A stretch of DNA of 64,000 nt from Pusillimonas caeni (GTDB lineage: Bacteria > Pseudomonadota > Gammaproteobacteria > Burkholderiales > Burkholderiaceae_B): assembly GCF_003545815.1 (NCBI RefSeq), contig NZ_PDUW01000003.1:472809-536808 (forward strand), in the 5' to 3' direction. The notes under the pieces were generated by a model. The model was given only the letters and a program-made list of their open reading frames with translations. It ran no database searches and had not been told where the DNA came from. The position numbers and the translations under genes were made by a program. This document shows, piece after piece, positions 17,821 to 25,735 of this stretch; positions within the stretch are counted from its first letter, which is position 1; each line of letters begins with the position of its first letter.

Positions 17821-18915
17821 TTATCTGCTCGTAGCCAGCGCCGCATTCTCCGCTTTCCCGCCAGCGGACCGTGCTTCCAGATTATGTAGGCGACGTTGAA
17901 TCTGTCGAGCTGCAATGAGTGCGCGATCGCCCGGTAACGCCCCCCTCGTCAGCACATCATTATTGTTCTCGGGCCGCATTTCAATCCATTCCTGCTGCGC
18001 CTCATATACCTCGTGGTCCTCGCGCAACACGTTGATCATTTGGGATTCCCAAAGCTCGCGATCTTCGGGCTTGAGCATATGCTGCTCGAGCGCCACGCAC
18101 CAATGGTCTATCGTTTGATTCTCGGTTACCGGAGTGATGGCATGATAAACCTGGAAGCCCCAGTGACATCGTTCGGTCGCGGCGTCCACTGGCGTCGCGG
18201 GCCGGTCGCTTACAGCATATGATCCGTTATTGATCAATATATAAGAGGGCGCATAATAGTTCGTGACCTGCCAGCGGTCTACATTTTCAGAGTAATTTCC
18301 ATAATATTTATAAGCCGGCGCCGGGACAACATCTCGCATCATGCGGGTAATCCTAACGCTTTCATCCGTCGCGTCCGTCTGCAGGTCGGCAAGTTCGGCA
18401 ACTTCCGGATTGCCCGTTGTCGTGCCATGAACGTATGCCAAATGAGACAAGTCTAATAGATTGTCGACGATGAGCCTGTACCCGCCCTTGACGTGAATAT
18501 CGCCGATGACGCAATGCCAGTCCGGATCGCTCATATTTCCGAAGACACTTGGAATTAAAGACTCGTCAGCCAGCTGGGCATCGCCCATCCATACGTATAT
18601 CCAATTATTACGTTCAACGACTGGGTAGCTTCGCACTTTCGCCCACGTCGGAGGGCATTCGAGGCCAGGCGCCTTGGTGCATGCGCCGGAACTGTTGAAT
18701 TCCAAGCCATGATAGCCACACTGCACGATATCGCCTATCAGCTTGCCCTTTGAGAGCGGCAAATTGCGATGGGGACAACTGTCTTGCAATGCCACCGGCG
18801 AGCCGGATTCGGTGCGATAGAGCGCGATTCTTTCATTCATGATCGTGCGCCAGCTCAATTCGCGGGTTAGTTCTTTGGACCACAGAGCTACATACCAATG
18901 ATTGCGGATGAACAT
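17821..18915 (-). CDS. Rieske non-heme iron oxygenase, vanillate-demethylase type
   Basis: An oxygenase subunit of 364 residues that would hydroxylate or O/N-demethylate a small, probably aromatic, substrate. The Rieske [2Fe-2S] ligands are C47-x-H49 and C66-x2-H69. The mononuclear iron site is D151-N-L-L-D155-x2-H158-x4-H163. Architecture and length match VanA-like oxygenases. These enzymes need an electron-supplying reductase, and none is encoded nearby. ATG 18915 (MFIRNHWYVALW) is the family start. It is the last gene of the hydrolase-TRAP operon, 39 bp after dctM, so transporter and enzyme presumably share a substrate. Confidence 0.9.
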   Translation of the reverse strand: MFIRNHWYVALWSKELTRELSWRTIMNERIALYRTESGSPVALQDSCPHRNLPLSKGKLIGDIVQCGYHGLEFNSSGACTKAPGLECPPTWAKVRSYPVVERNNWIYVWMGDAQLADESLIPSVFGNMSDPDWHCVIGDIHVKGGYRLIVDNLLDLSHLAYVHGTTTGNPEVAELADLQTDATDESVRITRMMRDVVPAPAYKYYGNYSENVDRWQVTNYYAPSYILINNGSYAVSDRPATPVDAATERCHWGFQVYHAITPVTENQTIDHWCVALEQHMLKPEDRELWESQMINVLREDHEVYEAQQEWIEMRPENNNDVLTRGALPGDRALIAARQIQRRLHNLEARSAGGKAENAALATSR

Positions 18916-18954
18916 ATTCAATCTCCAATAGACTTTTATCGTTCTTTCCAAGGC

Positions 18955-20265
18955 CTAAAACAAACTGGGCACGAAAGTTACTATGGGCGGAAAAGCGATC
19001 ATCAGCGCCATTCCCAATACAAAGAGCAGCACGAAAGACCAGCTGGCTCGATATATTTGCCCAAGCGGCATATCAGGCACGACCGCTTTGAAGGCAAAGA
19101 GCGTGTATCCGAATGGCGGCGTGATGGCTCCCAGTGTGATGTTGACTAGAAACAGCAGCCAGAACCACACAGCGTCAAAACCGAGGCTGGAGACGATCGG
19201 TTGATAAATTGGAATCGTGAGAAGCATCACGGCGATTGTGTCGATGAACATGCAAAGGAAGAAAGGGACCGCCAGCATGACGATCAGCATCGCGAGCCAC
19301 CCGAGGTCCAGGGTCGCCACGAGCTCAACCAGCGCCGCAGTGGTTCCGGAGAACGCCAAGAGTTCGGTGAACATCTTTGAAGCCGCCATGATCACCAGGA
19401 TTACCGCCGTTACGCTCACCGACGCTTTGAGCGACTCTAGTATCATCGACCACTTCAGCCTGCGATAGATCGCCGCCGTTAATAATGCGCCCAACACGCC
19501 CGTAGCGGCAGACTCGGATGGCGTGGCAACGCCCAGCATAATGAGCCCCATAACCGAAAAAATCACCAGCAGGAATGGGGAGCACCGAAAACAGGCTTTG
19601 ACTTTATTTAATAAAGTCGCTTCTCGGTACTCCGATTCCACAAACTTGGGTGCCAAGCTCGGATTAAAACGTATGCGGATGAATACATAGACAAGAAATA
19701 TTCCGCTCAACAGCAAGCCGGGAACTATTCCTGAGATAAGCAGCTTGGATATTGAAACATCGGCAAGGGTGCCTACGATAATGGCCAGCAGGCTCGGGGG
19801 GATAATGGGTGCCAAGCTGGCTCCGGCCAGGATCAGACCAGCAGATATCTTTTTGTCGTAACCTCGGTCCACCATTCCCGGCATCACCGCTCGCCCTAAC
19901 ATAGCTGCGACGGCCATCGCGGCGCCGGACAACGCGCCGAAAACCGCAGATAGCGCTACGACAAGGACGTACTGCCGGCCCTTTACCTTGCCGACAAGCG
20001 TGTCGATCGAGGAAAAAAGCACTTCCATTGTCCCTGATCGAAATAGTATTTCCCCCATCAAGATAAATAAGGGTATTGCAGCTAGAGAACCAGTTGTCGT
20101 AGTTTCTAGCAGGCTGTTCGCCAGCATCGGGAAGCCCGCAGATCCGATGATGGTGGCGACGCCGACGAGCACCACGATCAAAAAAGCAATGAATATCGGC
20201 GCGCCAGTCAAAAATAAGGCAAAAAGAACTATAAGTCCCAGGGTTAGCAGAGCGTACCATTCCAT
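18955..20265 (-). CDS. dctM: TRAP transporter large permease DctM
   Basis: The 12-helix subunit that moves the substrate using a sodium gradient. The 436-residue protein starts MEWYALLTLGLIVLFAL, and contains typical DctM features such as AIPLFILMGEILFRSG, ASLAPIIPPSLLAIIVG and NITLGAITPPFG. Length matches the family (425-440). Its start lies 5 bp downstream of the dctQ stop, indicating tight coupling. Codon use is less GC-rich than the flanking core genes. Confidence 0.95.
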   Translation of the reverse strand: MEWYALLTLGLIVLFALFLTGAPIFIAFLIVVLVGVATIIGSAGFPMLANSLLETTTTGSLAAIPLFILMGEILFRSGTMEVLFSSIDTLVGKVKGRQYVLVVALSAVFGALSGAAMAVAAMLGRAVMPGMVDRGYDKKISAGLILAGASLAPIIPPSLLAIIVGTLADVSISKLLISGIVPGLLLSGIFLVYVFIRIRFNPSLAPKFVESEYREATLLNKVKACFRCSPFLLVIFSVMGLIMLGVATPSESAATGVLGALLTAAIYRRLKWSMILESLKASVSVTAVILVIMAASKMFTELLAFSGTTAALVELVATLDLGWLAMLIVMLAVPFFLCMFIDTIAVMLLTIPIYQPIVSSLGFDAVWFWLLFLVNITLGAITPPFGYTLFAFKAVVPDMPLGQIYRASWSFVLLFVLGMALMIAFPPIVTFVPSLF

Positions 20266-20269
20266 GTAT

Positions 20270-20815
20270 TCACCCCAGCTTGGTCAGTGATAATCCTTCG
20301 CTTTCAAGGTCGAGCGCTTGAGAAGGAAAGATTGCCCGGAGGAAATACAACGCCGACCCCAAGAAGCCATACGTGATGAATACGGATATCCACCATTGCG
20401 GTATAGGCGTATTCGCCAGGGTCGTAATGCCGCGCACAAACTGCCTTATGTTTTCGTCTCCGCTGACCCAGGCGGCAAACATGCATGAAGCAAAAGCCAG
20501 TATGTTGATTAGCGAAAACAAGTATGGGGCTACACGTGGCGGTGCGAGGTCGGACAAGACTGTCACTGCGATATGCGCGCGGGCGCGCGTAACCTCGGGT
20601 AAAGCTAGGAATACCAAGGCGCAAAGTAGATAATTGACAACGTCATTTGCCCAGCTTGTAGGGGAGTCGAGCAGATATCGCATTGCCACTTCCCAAACAT
20701 AACTCACAACTATCGCGCCTAGCGCTCCAATTGCTCCCCAGTATCCGATACGGGTGATCCAGTCATGGAGTCTCAGAACCGGCGATACTGTCGATCGCGT
20801 CGTATTCGATTGCAT
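20270..20815 (-). CDS. dctQ: TRAP transporter small permease DctQ
   Basis: The 181-residue, four-helix subunit that bridges the binding protein and DctM. Visible features are the first helix (GYWGAIGALGAIVVSYVWEVAMRY), the LDSPTSWANDVVNYLLCALVFLALPEV region with the conserved W-x-N/E motif, and a final helix SVFITYGFLGSALYFLRAIF. AAGGA lies 8 bases before ATG 20815, so a TTG six bases earlier is not needed. It follows dctP by 29 bp. Confidence 0.92.
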   Translation of the reverse strand: MQSNTTRSTVSPVLRLHDWITRIGYWGAIGALGAIVVSYVWEVAMRYLLDSPTSWANDVVNYLLCALVFLALPEVTRARAHIAVTVLSDLAPPRVAPYLFSLINILAFASCMFAAWVSGDENIRQFVRGITTLANTPIPQWWISVFITYGFLGSALYFLRAIFPSQALDLESEGLSLTKLG

Positions 20816-20844
20816 GTGCAATATCCTTGGCTCGTGAGTAGCGG

Positions 20845-21819
20845 TTATAGGCCTTTGGAGCGCACGAAATCTCTGAAGGCGATTCCGTCTTCGCCGCTCT
20901 GCTCGATAGCGACGGACATTGCGCTCTCGCGGAAGAGTTCTTCAAGCTCTTCTTGGCTCAAATCGACATACTTTCCTTTCTTGGCGCCGTCTTTGAGCAT
21001 CGCTTCGTCCTCGTCCTTGAGTAATTGTGTAAACGTAGCGACAGTCTTTTTCTCGAGTTCATAGCCAACATCGAGGAGCAGCTTCTTCTCGTTATCGCTC
21101 AGGTCATTCCATTTATCCAGATTCATCAGAACGAGATAGGAAACACTACCGAACACTGGGTCGATTAAGTTGGGCGCCACTTCGTGATACTTGTAGCCAA
21201 TGACGCCTACGCCGGTCCAGATCATTCCGTCCACAATGCCTTTCTCTACGGACGAGTACAACTCCCCAAAGGGGACAACGGTCGGTATTGCTTGCAGCCG
21301 TTCGATAATTGCACGGTACGATGGCAAGGCGCGGATTTTTTGTCCCTTGAGAGAACCGCTTTCTGGCATGGGGCGCCTTAATAGCAGCCGATAGCCGCTC
21401 GGCGCGGCGGCGATTGCTATGACCTTGAGATTCTGCTTTTTGCTGTAGTAGTTATCGATCCAGTCCCATACGCCGGATTCGCGGCGTTTTTCAATGTCTT
21501 TGTCCACGGCGTCGATCGCCGCGCCAATGCCGGTAACGCCGGTGTGATACAAGCCATGTGTGAACAAAAGATCGAAAACGCCGGCGGAAACTGGCTGAAC
21601 TTGCTTGCCGGCGGGCACCACTTCCGGGCCGAAGGCTTTTATATTGATCTCGCCGTCGGATTTTTCTTTTACTATGTCTTGGAATACATACGCGATGTAT
21701 TTGCTGGCGGAATGGCTGCTATCCCATGACGAAAGCATTTTCAGGTTGGTTGCCGAAGCCGTGATCGAAAACGTAGCCAGAATGCACAGCGCGAGTTGTC
21801 TTATAAAAGAAAAATGCAT
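20845..21819 (-). CDS. dctP: TRAP transporter substrate-binding protein DctP
   Basis: A 324-residue periplasmic binding protein with a signal peptide (MHFSFIRQLALCILATF..., cleavage near ASA at residue 23). The DctP fold shows in KAFGPEVVPAGKQVQPVSAGVFDLLFT and LKGQKIRALPSYRAIIERLQAIPTVVPFGELYSSVEKGIVDGMI; the R-P-x arginine region (LLLRRPM) fits the conserved carboxylate-binding site, suggesting an organic-acid ligand. The first transporter gene of the operon; the hydrolase gene precedes it by 54 bp. Confidence 0.94.
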   Translation of the reverse strand: MHFSFIRQLALCILATFSITASATNLKMLSSWDSSHSASKYIAYVFQDIVKEKSDGEINIKAFGPEVVPAGKQVQPVSAGVFDLLFTHGLYHTGVTGIGAAIDAVDKDIEKRRESGVWDWIDNYYSKKQNLKVIAIAAAPSGYRLLLRRPMPESGSLKGQKIRALPSYRAIIERLQAIPTVVPFGELYSSVEKGIVDGMIWTGVGVIGYKYHEVAPNLIDPVFGSVSYLVLMNLDKWNDLSDNEKKLLLDVGYELEKKTVATFTQLLKDEDEAMLKDGAKKGKYVDLSQEELEELFRESAMSVAIEQSGEDGIAFRDFVRSKGL

Positions 21820-21873
21820 GACGTTTTCTCCGTCGTTTGAATAGGGGTATGCAGCAAAACCGAAGAGCGGGTT

Positions 21874-22788
21874 TTAGTGCTTGATCAAATGCTTGAAATG
21901 TTCGAACAAGGCGCCGCCGGCCATGTCGTATAGAACGTCGAAATGGTGATATCCGTTGGCGACAATGACGTCCAGGCTTTGGCCCATGCCGCGCAGAGCG
22001 GCTACATAGGACTGCAATTGTTGGTGATAGGCGGGCAATTCCAAGCCGCCGACACCAAGAATTAAATGGGGCGCGATGCTGTCCAACTCTTTTGCCAGCT
22101 TTATCGGACTGACCGCATGTACGCTGTCCTTGGTCAGCCGCAAGTTCTTATTTATGTAGGTATGGCGAATCGGCTCTAAATCGAAGAGCCCGCTCACGAT
22201 GAGCGCCCCCTGTATGGGCGGGACGGAGCACTCGGCATTTCGGGTGGAAAGAAGCATTGCCGCCAGATGGCCGCCCGAGGAGTGGCCACATAGATAAAAG
22301 CGCGACGGATCCAACCCCAACGCATCGGCATTTTCGTATAGAAAAGTGGTGGCTCTTTGAGTTTGACCGACGATTCCCTTTATGCTCGCCTCGGGGCAGT
22401 TGTCAAAACCAATACAGGCAAAGGCTATTCCTTCGCGCACGAAGTTTTTGGCCAGAAAACTGTATGAATCCTTTGACATGCTCATCCAGTATCCGCCGTG
22501 AAGAAATACGATGAGGGGGGGCCTCTGGTTTGCGGGGAGGAATATGTCCAGCATCTGACGCGGGGTGTCCCCGTATGGCACATCGAGCAGGCAATGGGCC
22601 GACTCGCGTGTTTCCCGGCTCATGGAATCCCAAAGGGCCAGATGTTCTTCATGATCGATGACTGCGCGCCGATTGTTATAGGCTGCGTCTCGACGCAATT
22701 GCTCGGCTTTCTGCTCCAACTCCAAACAGGCTTCTTGCGACTCCAACATCAGCGTCTCCATGTTGATGTGTGGACTACTTGGGAGCAT
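21874..22788 (-). CDS. Alpha/beta hydrolase, arylformamidase (KynB/AFMID)-like
   Basis: A 304-residue cytoplasmic hydrolase. The oxyanion motif HGGYW is at 97-101, the nucleophile S170 is in GHSSGG, and the catalytic histidine is in NGYHHFDVL near residue 283. HGGYW is characteristic of arylformamidases and related carboxylesterases, so an amide or ester of an aromatic compound is the likely substrate. It opens the operon with the TRAP genes and the Rieske oxygenase, which suggests that an imported ester or amide is hydrolysed and then oxidised. An in-frame ATG at 22761 is an alternative start. Confidence 0.85.
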   Translation of the reverse strand: MLPSSPHINMETLMLESQEACLELEQKAEQLRRDAAYNNRRAVIDHEEHLALWDSMSRETRESAHCLLDVPYGDTPRQMLDIFLPANQRPPLIVFLHGGYWMSMSKDSYSFLAKNFVREGIAFACIGFDNCPEASIKGIVGQTQRATTFLYENADALGLDPSRFYLCGHSSGGHLAAMLLSTRNAECSVPPIQGALIVSGLFDLEPIRHTYINKNLRLTKDSVHAVSPIKLAKELDSIAPHLILGVGGLELPAYHQQLQSYVAALRGMGQSLDVIVANGYHHFDVLYDMAGGALFEHFKHLIKH

Positions 22789-22878
22789 GTCTCATTTATT
22801 GATGACTTGTTACCAGAGATATGCAGCATGCTGAGTAAACATAACCATCAGTCTGCTGACTAATTTTTAGGGTGTCAA

Positions 22879-22898
22879 TTTAGGGAAATCCCGCTAAA
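22879..22898. promoter_or_regulatory. Interrupted inverted repeat upstream of the hydrolase-TRAP-Rieske operon
   Basis: TTTAGGGA (22879-22886) and TCCC-GC-TAAA (22889-22898) form an interrupted dyad about 90 bp upstream of the first operon gene and just after the lysR stop. Its place and symmetry suit an operator, possibly for the adjacent LysR protein. Confidence 0.4.
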
Positions 22899-22899
22899 T

Positions 22900-23934
22900 C
22901 TAAATGTATCGGCAGCGACGTACTGTGCCGGCTTGGCTCTGTGTGGTCACGCATGCAAGGTCCAGTGTTCGAATCTCATCGATGGCATGGTCTGCAAAGA
23001 CGCGTATCCTGGCAGGAAGATGTTTGCGGCTCAGGTAACAGAGGTAGTGCCCCTCATCGTCGGGAGTAAATTGCGAAAGGCAGGCCACCAGCCTGCCCGA
23101 GCGGATCGCCTCGCACGCGAGATAGCCGGGCAGTTGGGCGATGCCTTGCCCCGCGAGCGTCGCCTGCAGCACCAAGTCCATGTCGTTGAAAACATGAAGC
23201 GCGGCGACCTGATGCCTCACGGCATGCCCTGCCATCTTGAATTCCCAGTTTCTGATACGGCCCGACGCGGCGCGAAAGGCTATGCAGCGATGCCGCTCGA
23301 GTGCTTCGATGTCGGGCGGCAAGCCGTGAGCGGCCATGTAGGACGGAGATGCGCAGGTGATCGTCTGCATGGAAATGATCCGCCGTGCCACGATGTCGCT
23401 GTCTTCCAGCCTTCCGTCGCGAAAGGCGACGTCGATACGATCGGCGGCGAAGTCCGGGGCTTGTTCGCTCAGCAGCAGCTCGGTCGTGATGTCCGGAAAG
23501 CGCGCATGGAAACGCGGCAATAGCGGGGCGACGATCTTGCGTCCGAAGGCGGGGGTGGACTGAATGCGCAGATGGCCTTTTGGCGGCCCGTTGCGCAGTT
23601 CGTGCATATCGTCCAGAGCGCGGGCGATGTACTCCAGGCCGGGACGGCAATTTTCATAGAACAATTCGCCCTCCGGGGTCAAGGAGGTGTTGCGGGTGGT
23701 GCGGTGGAAAAGACGCGCGCCGAGTTGGTTCTCCAGCTTGCGTACATTGCGGCTGACCGCTGAGCGGCCTATGCCCAGACGATCCGCCGCGCGCGAGAAA
23801 CTGCCCGCGTCGGCCACCGCCAGGAAGGCGATGACGCCGACGTAGCCGACGGCGAAACTGCCGGCAAAGGGGTCGGCCGCGCGCATTGCGGCCAGCGGGG
23901 GGCTGTCGGATCCGGGGGGTATGCGTATGTCCAT
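22900..23934 (-). CDS. LysR-family transcriptional regulator
   Basis: A 344-residue regulator. The helix-turn-helix (IAFLAVADAGSFSRAADRLGIGRSAVSRNVRKLE) begins about 33 residues in, so the true start may be one of the internal ATGs (MRAADPF at residue 17); the longer form is reported because no ribosome-binding site settles it. The effector domain follows. It lies directly upstream of, and on the same strand as, the hydrolase-TRAP-Rieske operon, whose regulator it could be. Unlike that operon it is GC-rich, so it may mark the return to core sequence. Confidence 0.9.
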   Translation of the reverse strand: MDIRIPPGSDSPPLAAMRAADPFAGSFAVGYVGVIAFLAVADAGSFSRAADRLGIGRSAVSRNVRKLENQLGARLFHRTTRNTSLTPEGELFYENCRPGLEYIARALDDMHELRNGPPKGHLRIQSTPAFGRKIVAPLLPRFHARFPDITTELLLSEQAPDFAADRIDVAFRDGRLEDSDIVARRIISMQTITCASPSYMAAHGLPPDIEALERHRCIAFRAASGRIRNWEFKMAGHAVRHQVAALHVFNDMDLVLQATLAGQGIAQLPGYLACEAIRSGRLVACLSQFTPDDEGHYLCYLSRKHLPARIRVFADHAIDEIRTLDLACVTTQSQAGTVRRCRYI

Positions 23935-23993
23935 ACCCTCCTAGACGTATCAGCGGAGCGTTTTGTGACAACGCCCTCGGACATTTCGCTATT

Positions 23994-24473
23994 TCAGGAG
24001 AGTCCCGCCTTGTCCAGGCCGAATGCCTTGTCGGCCGAGCCGGGAGGGGTCCTGAATGCGACGTTGGCGCGATTCCAGCCATTGATGGCCATGATGGCGA
24101 AGGTTAGCTCGGAGATCTCTTTCTCGTTGAACTGCGCGCGCACTTCCTCGTAGATTTCATCTGAAACGCCGTCTTCGGGAAGCTTGGTCAGCACTTCCGT
24201 CCAGGCCAGGGCGGCGCGTTCGCGCGCTGAAAAGAGTCCGGACTCGCGCCATATGGCGACATGGTGCAGCCGCAGCTCGCGCTCACCGTGGATGCGGGCT
24301 TCCTTGATGTGCATGTCGAGGCAGAACGCGCAGCCGTTCATCTGGGAGGCCCGGATGGTGACCAGTATGAGAGTGGTTTGCTCGACGCTGCCCGCCTTGA
24401 TGGCGTTGTTGAACTCGGAGTATTTCTTGAACAGATCGGGGCACTGCTGTATGTAGTTGACGCGCTGGGTCAT
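23994..24473 (-). CDS. Carboxymuconolactone-decarboxylase/AhpD-family protein
   Basis: A 159-residue protein with the AhpD core CxxC-x3-H: C48, C51 and H55 in NGCAFCLDMH. Such proteins are alkylhydroperoxidase-like, using the cysteine pair for redox chemistry. Start ATG 24473 (MTQRVNYIQQ) is preceded by CCAGGAGAAATC. A sigma factor of the ECF41 type is encoded 165 bp upstream on the same strand; genes of this family are the usual single target of ECF41 sigma factors. No TGTCACA/CGTC promoter pair could be found upstream by eye. Confidence 0.88.
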   Translation of the reverse strand: MTQRVNYIQQCPDLFKKYSEFNNAIKAGSVEQTTLILVTIRASQMNGCAFCLDMHIKEARIHGERELRLHHVAIWRESGLFSARERAALAWTEVLTKLPEDGVSDEIYEEVRAQFNEKEISELTFAIMAINGWNRANVAFRTPPGSADKAFGLDKAGLS

Positions 24474-24638
24474 GATTTCTCCTGGTGACGACGGCATCCA
24501 TGCCGCAAGCCGGGAAGGCGGGCGGTATCGCGGTATATGAATGATCGTAATAGAGGCCCGCGCGATGCGGAAGCCCCATTGGCGTGTCGGCACTGTTGCC
24601 TGTTGCGCACCAATGCCGCCGGTATGCCGGCTATTGCT

Positions 24639-25520
24639 TCATGGCCGTTTGCGGCTGTCGGCCAGATGCCGGAGTTTTTCGGGGTTGCGCTGCACATACA
24701 GCCGCGCGATGCGCTCGCCGTCCGATTCGATTTCCATGGCGGATTCGATCCGGCCTTCGACGAAGCGCAGCAGCGCCCATCGGCCGTTGAGGCAGACGAT
24801 TTCGATGTGCAGATCATCCTTGAAGCGCAGCCGCGATGCATAGAAAAGCTGCGCGATGCGCCGTCCGCCATGCAGCGGTTCGGGGAAGCTCGGCACGCGG
24901 CCGCCGCCGTCTCCCATCAGCACGGCATCTTCCGCCAGCAGCGCGCTGATGGCGCCCAGGTCGCCGCTGGCAAGAGTCTGCACGAATTTGCCCAATAAAC
25001 GGCGATGGGTTTCCTGTGAGGCGGCAAAGCGGGGGCGCTCATCGCGCAATTGCATTCGGGCGCGGCTTACGAGTTGCCGGCAGGCGGCCTGCGACTTGCC
25101 CAGGATGTGCGAGATCTGCGCGTAGTCTTCGTCGAAGACGTCACGCAGCAGAAAGGCGGCGCGCGCTTCGGGAGCCAGCCTTTCCAGCAGCATCAGGTAA
25201 GCCATGGACACATCATCCGCCCGTTCCTTGGCCTGCTCGGGCGTGGCTGGCGGTTCGGACAGCACGGGTTCGGGCAGCCATATGCCGTAATAGTGTTCCC
25301 GCTGCGTCTTGGCGGCGCGCAGCCGGTCGATGGAAAGCCGGGTGGTGACGGACACCAGCCAGGCTTCGAGGTTGACGATGTCGTCGCGGACTGCATCATG
25401 CCAGCGCAGCCAGGCGTCCTGCACGACATCCTCGGCTTCGGCGACCGAGCCCAGCATCCGATAGGCAATGCCTTGCAAGCGAGCGCGGAATTGTTCAAAT
25501 ACCTGGGCGTGGTCTTCCAT
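24639..25520 (-). CDS. ECF sigma factor, ECF41/SigJ type
   Basis: A 293-residue sigma factor. Regions 2 (FRARLQGIAYRMLGSVAEAEDVVQDAWLRW) and 4 (LERLAPEARAAFLLRDVFDEDYAQISHILG) are complete, and a C-terminal SnoaL/NTF2-like domain follows from about residue 170. That extension carries the ECF41 hallmarks: WLPEP in the linker, DGGGR at 204-208 and NPEKL at 279-283. In studied ECF41 proteins this domain replaces an anti-sigma factor and tunes activity. No anti-sigma gene is present. It is divergent from the kynurenine-type cluster and lies upstream of its presumed AhpD-family target. Confidence 0.9.
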   Translation of the reverse strand: MEDHAQVFEQFRARLQGIAYRMLGSVAEAEDVVQDAWLRWHDAVRDDIVNLEAWLVSVTTRLSIDRLRAAKTQREHYYGIWLPEPVLSEPPATPEQAKERADDVSMAYLMLLERLAPEARAAFLLRDVFDEDYAQISHILGKSQAACRQLVSRARMQLRDERPRFAASQETHRRLLGKFVQTLASGDLGAISALLAEDAVLMGDGGGRVPSFPEPLHGGRRIAQLFYASRLRFKDDLHIEIVCLNGRWALLRFVEGRIESAMEIESDGERIARLYVQRNPEKLRHLADSRKRP

Positions 25521-25664
25521 TTCGGTGTCAAGGTGTTCAAGCGGCTGTGCTCTGCCGCTTCAGTGTACCGCTATGCCGGTGGCTTGTTTCGCCGAGTCCT
25601 CGCTTGGTCCGTTCCGTTGAGCTTTCCTTTCCGATGCGGGGCGCGGAATACAGCCGGGCGGGGG

Positions 25665-25714
25665 TTGACAAGCGCCTCGTCTACCCATTTAATACGTATT
25701 CGTACTTTATTAAA
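25665..25714 (+). promoter_or_regulatory. Promoter and operator of the TrpX-type transporter/kynU cluster
   Basis: TTGACA (25665-25670), a 17-bp spacer and TTTAAT (25688-25693) form a good sigma-70 promoter. The -10 overlaps an inverted repeat with arms TTTAATA (25688-25694) and TATTAAA (25708-25714), and the palindrome AATACGTATT (25691-25700) lies within it. An operator placed on the -10 and start site suggests repression, and the MarR regulator at the end of the cluster is an obvious candidate. Confidence 0.6.
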
Positions 25715-25735
25715 GAACAATCACGGAGACATACC

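Noticed and set aside
22950..22985. GTTCGAATCTCATCG, resembling a tRNA T-loop and a possible att site of the tRNA-Ser
   Set aside because: It lies inside the lysR coding region, matches only the invariant T-loop bases, and lacks the acceptor-stem sequence.
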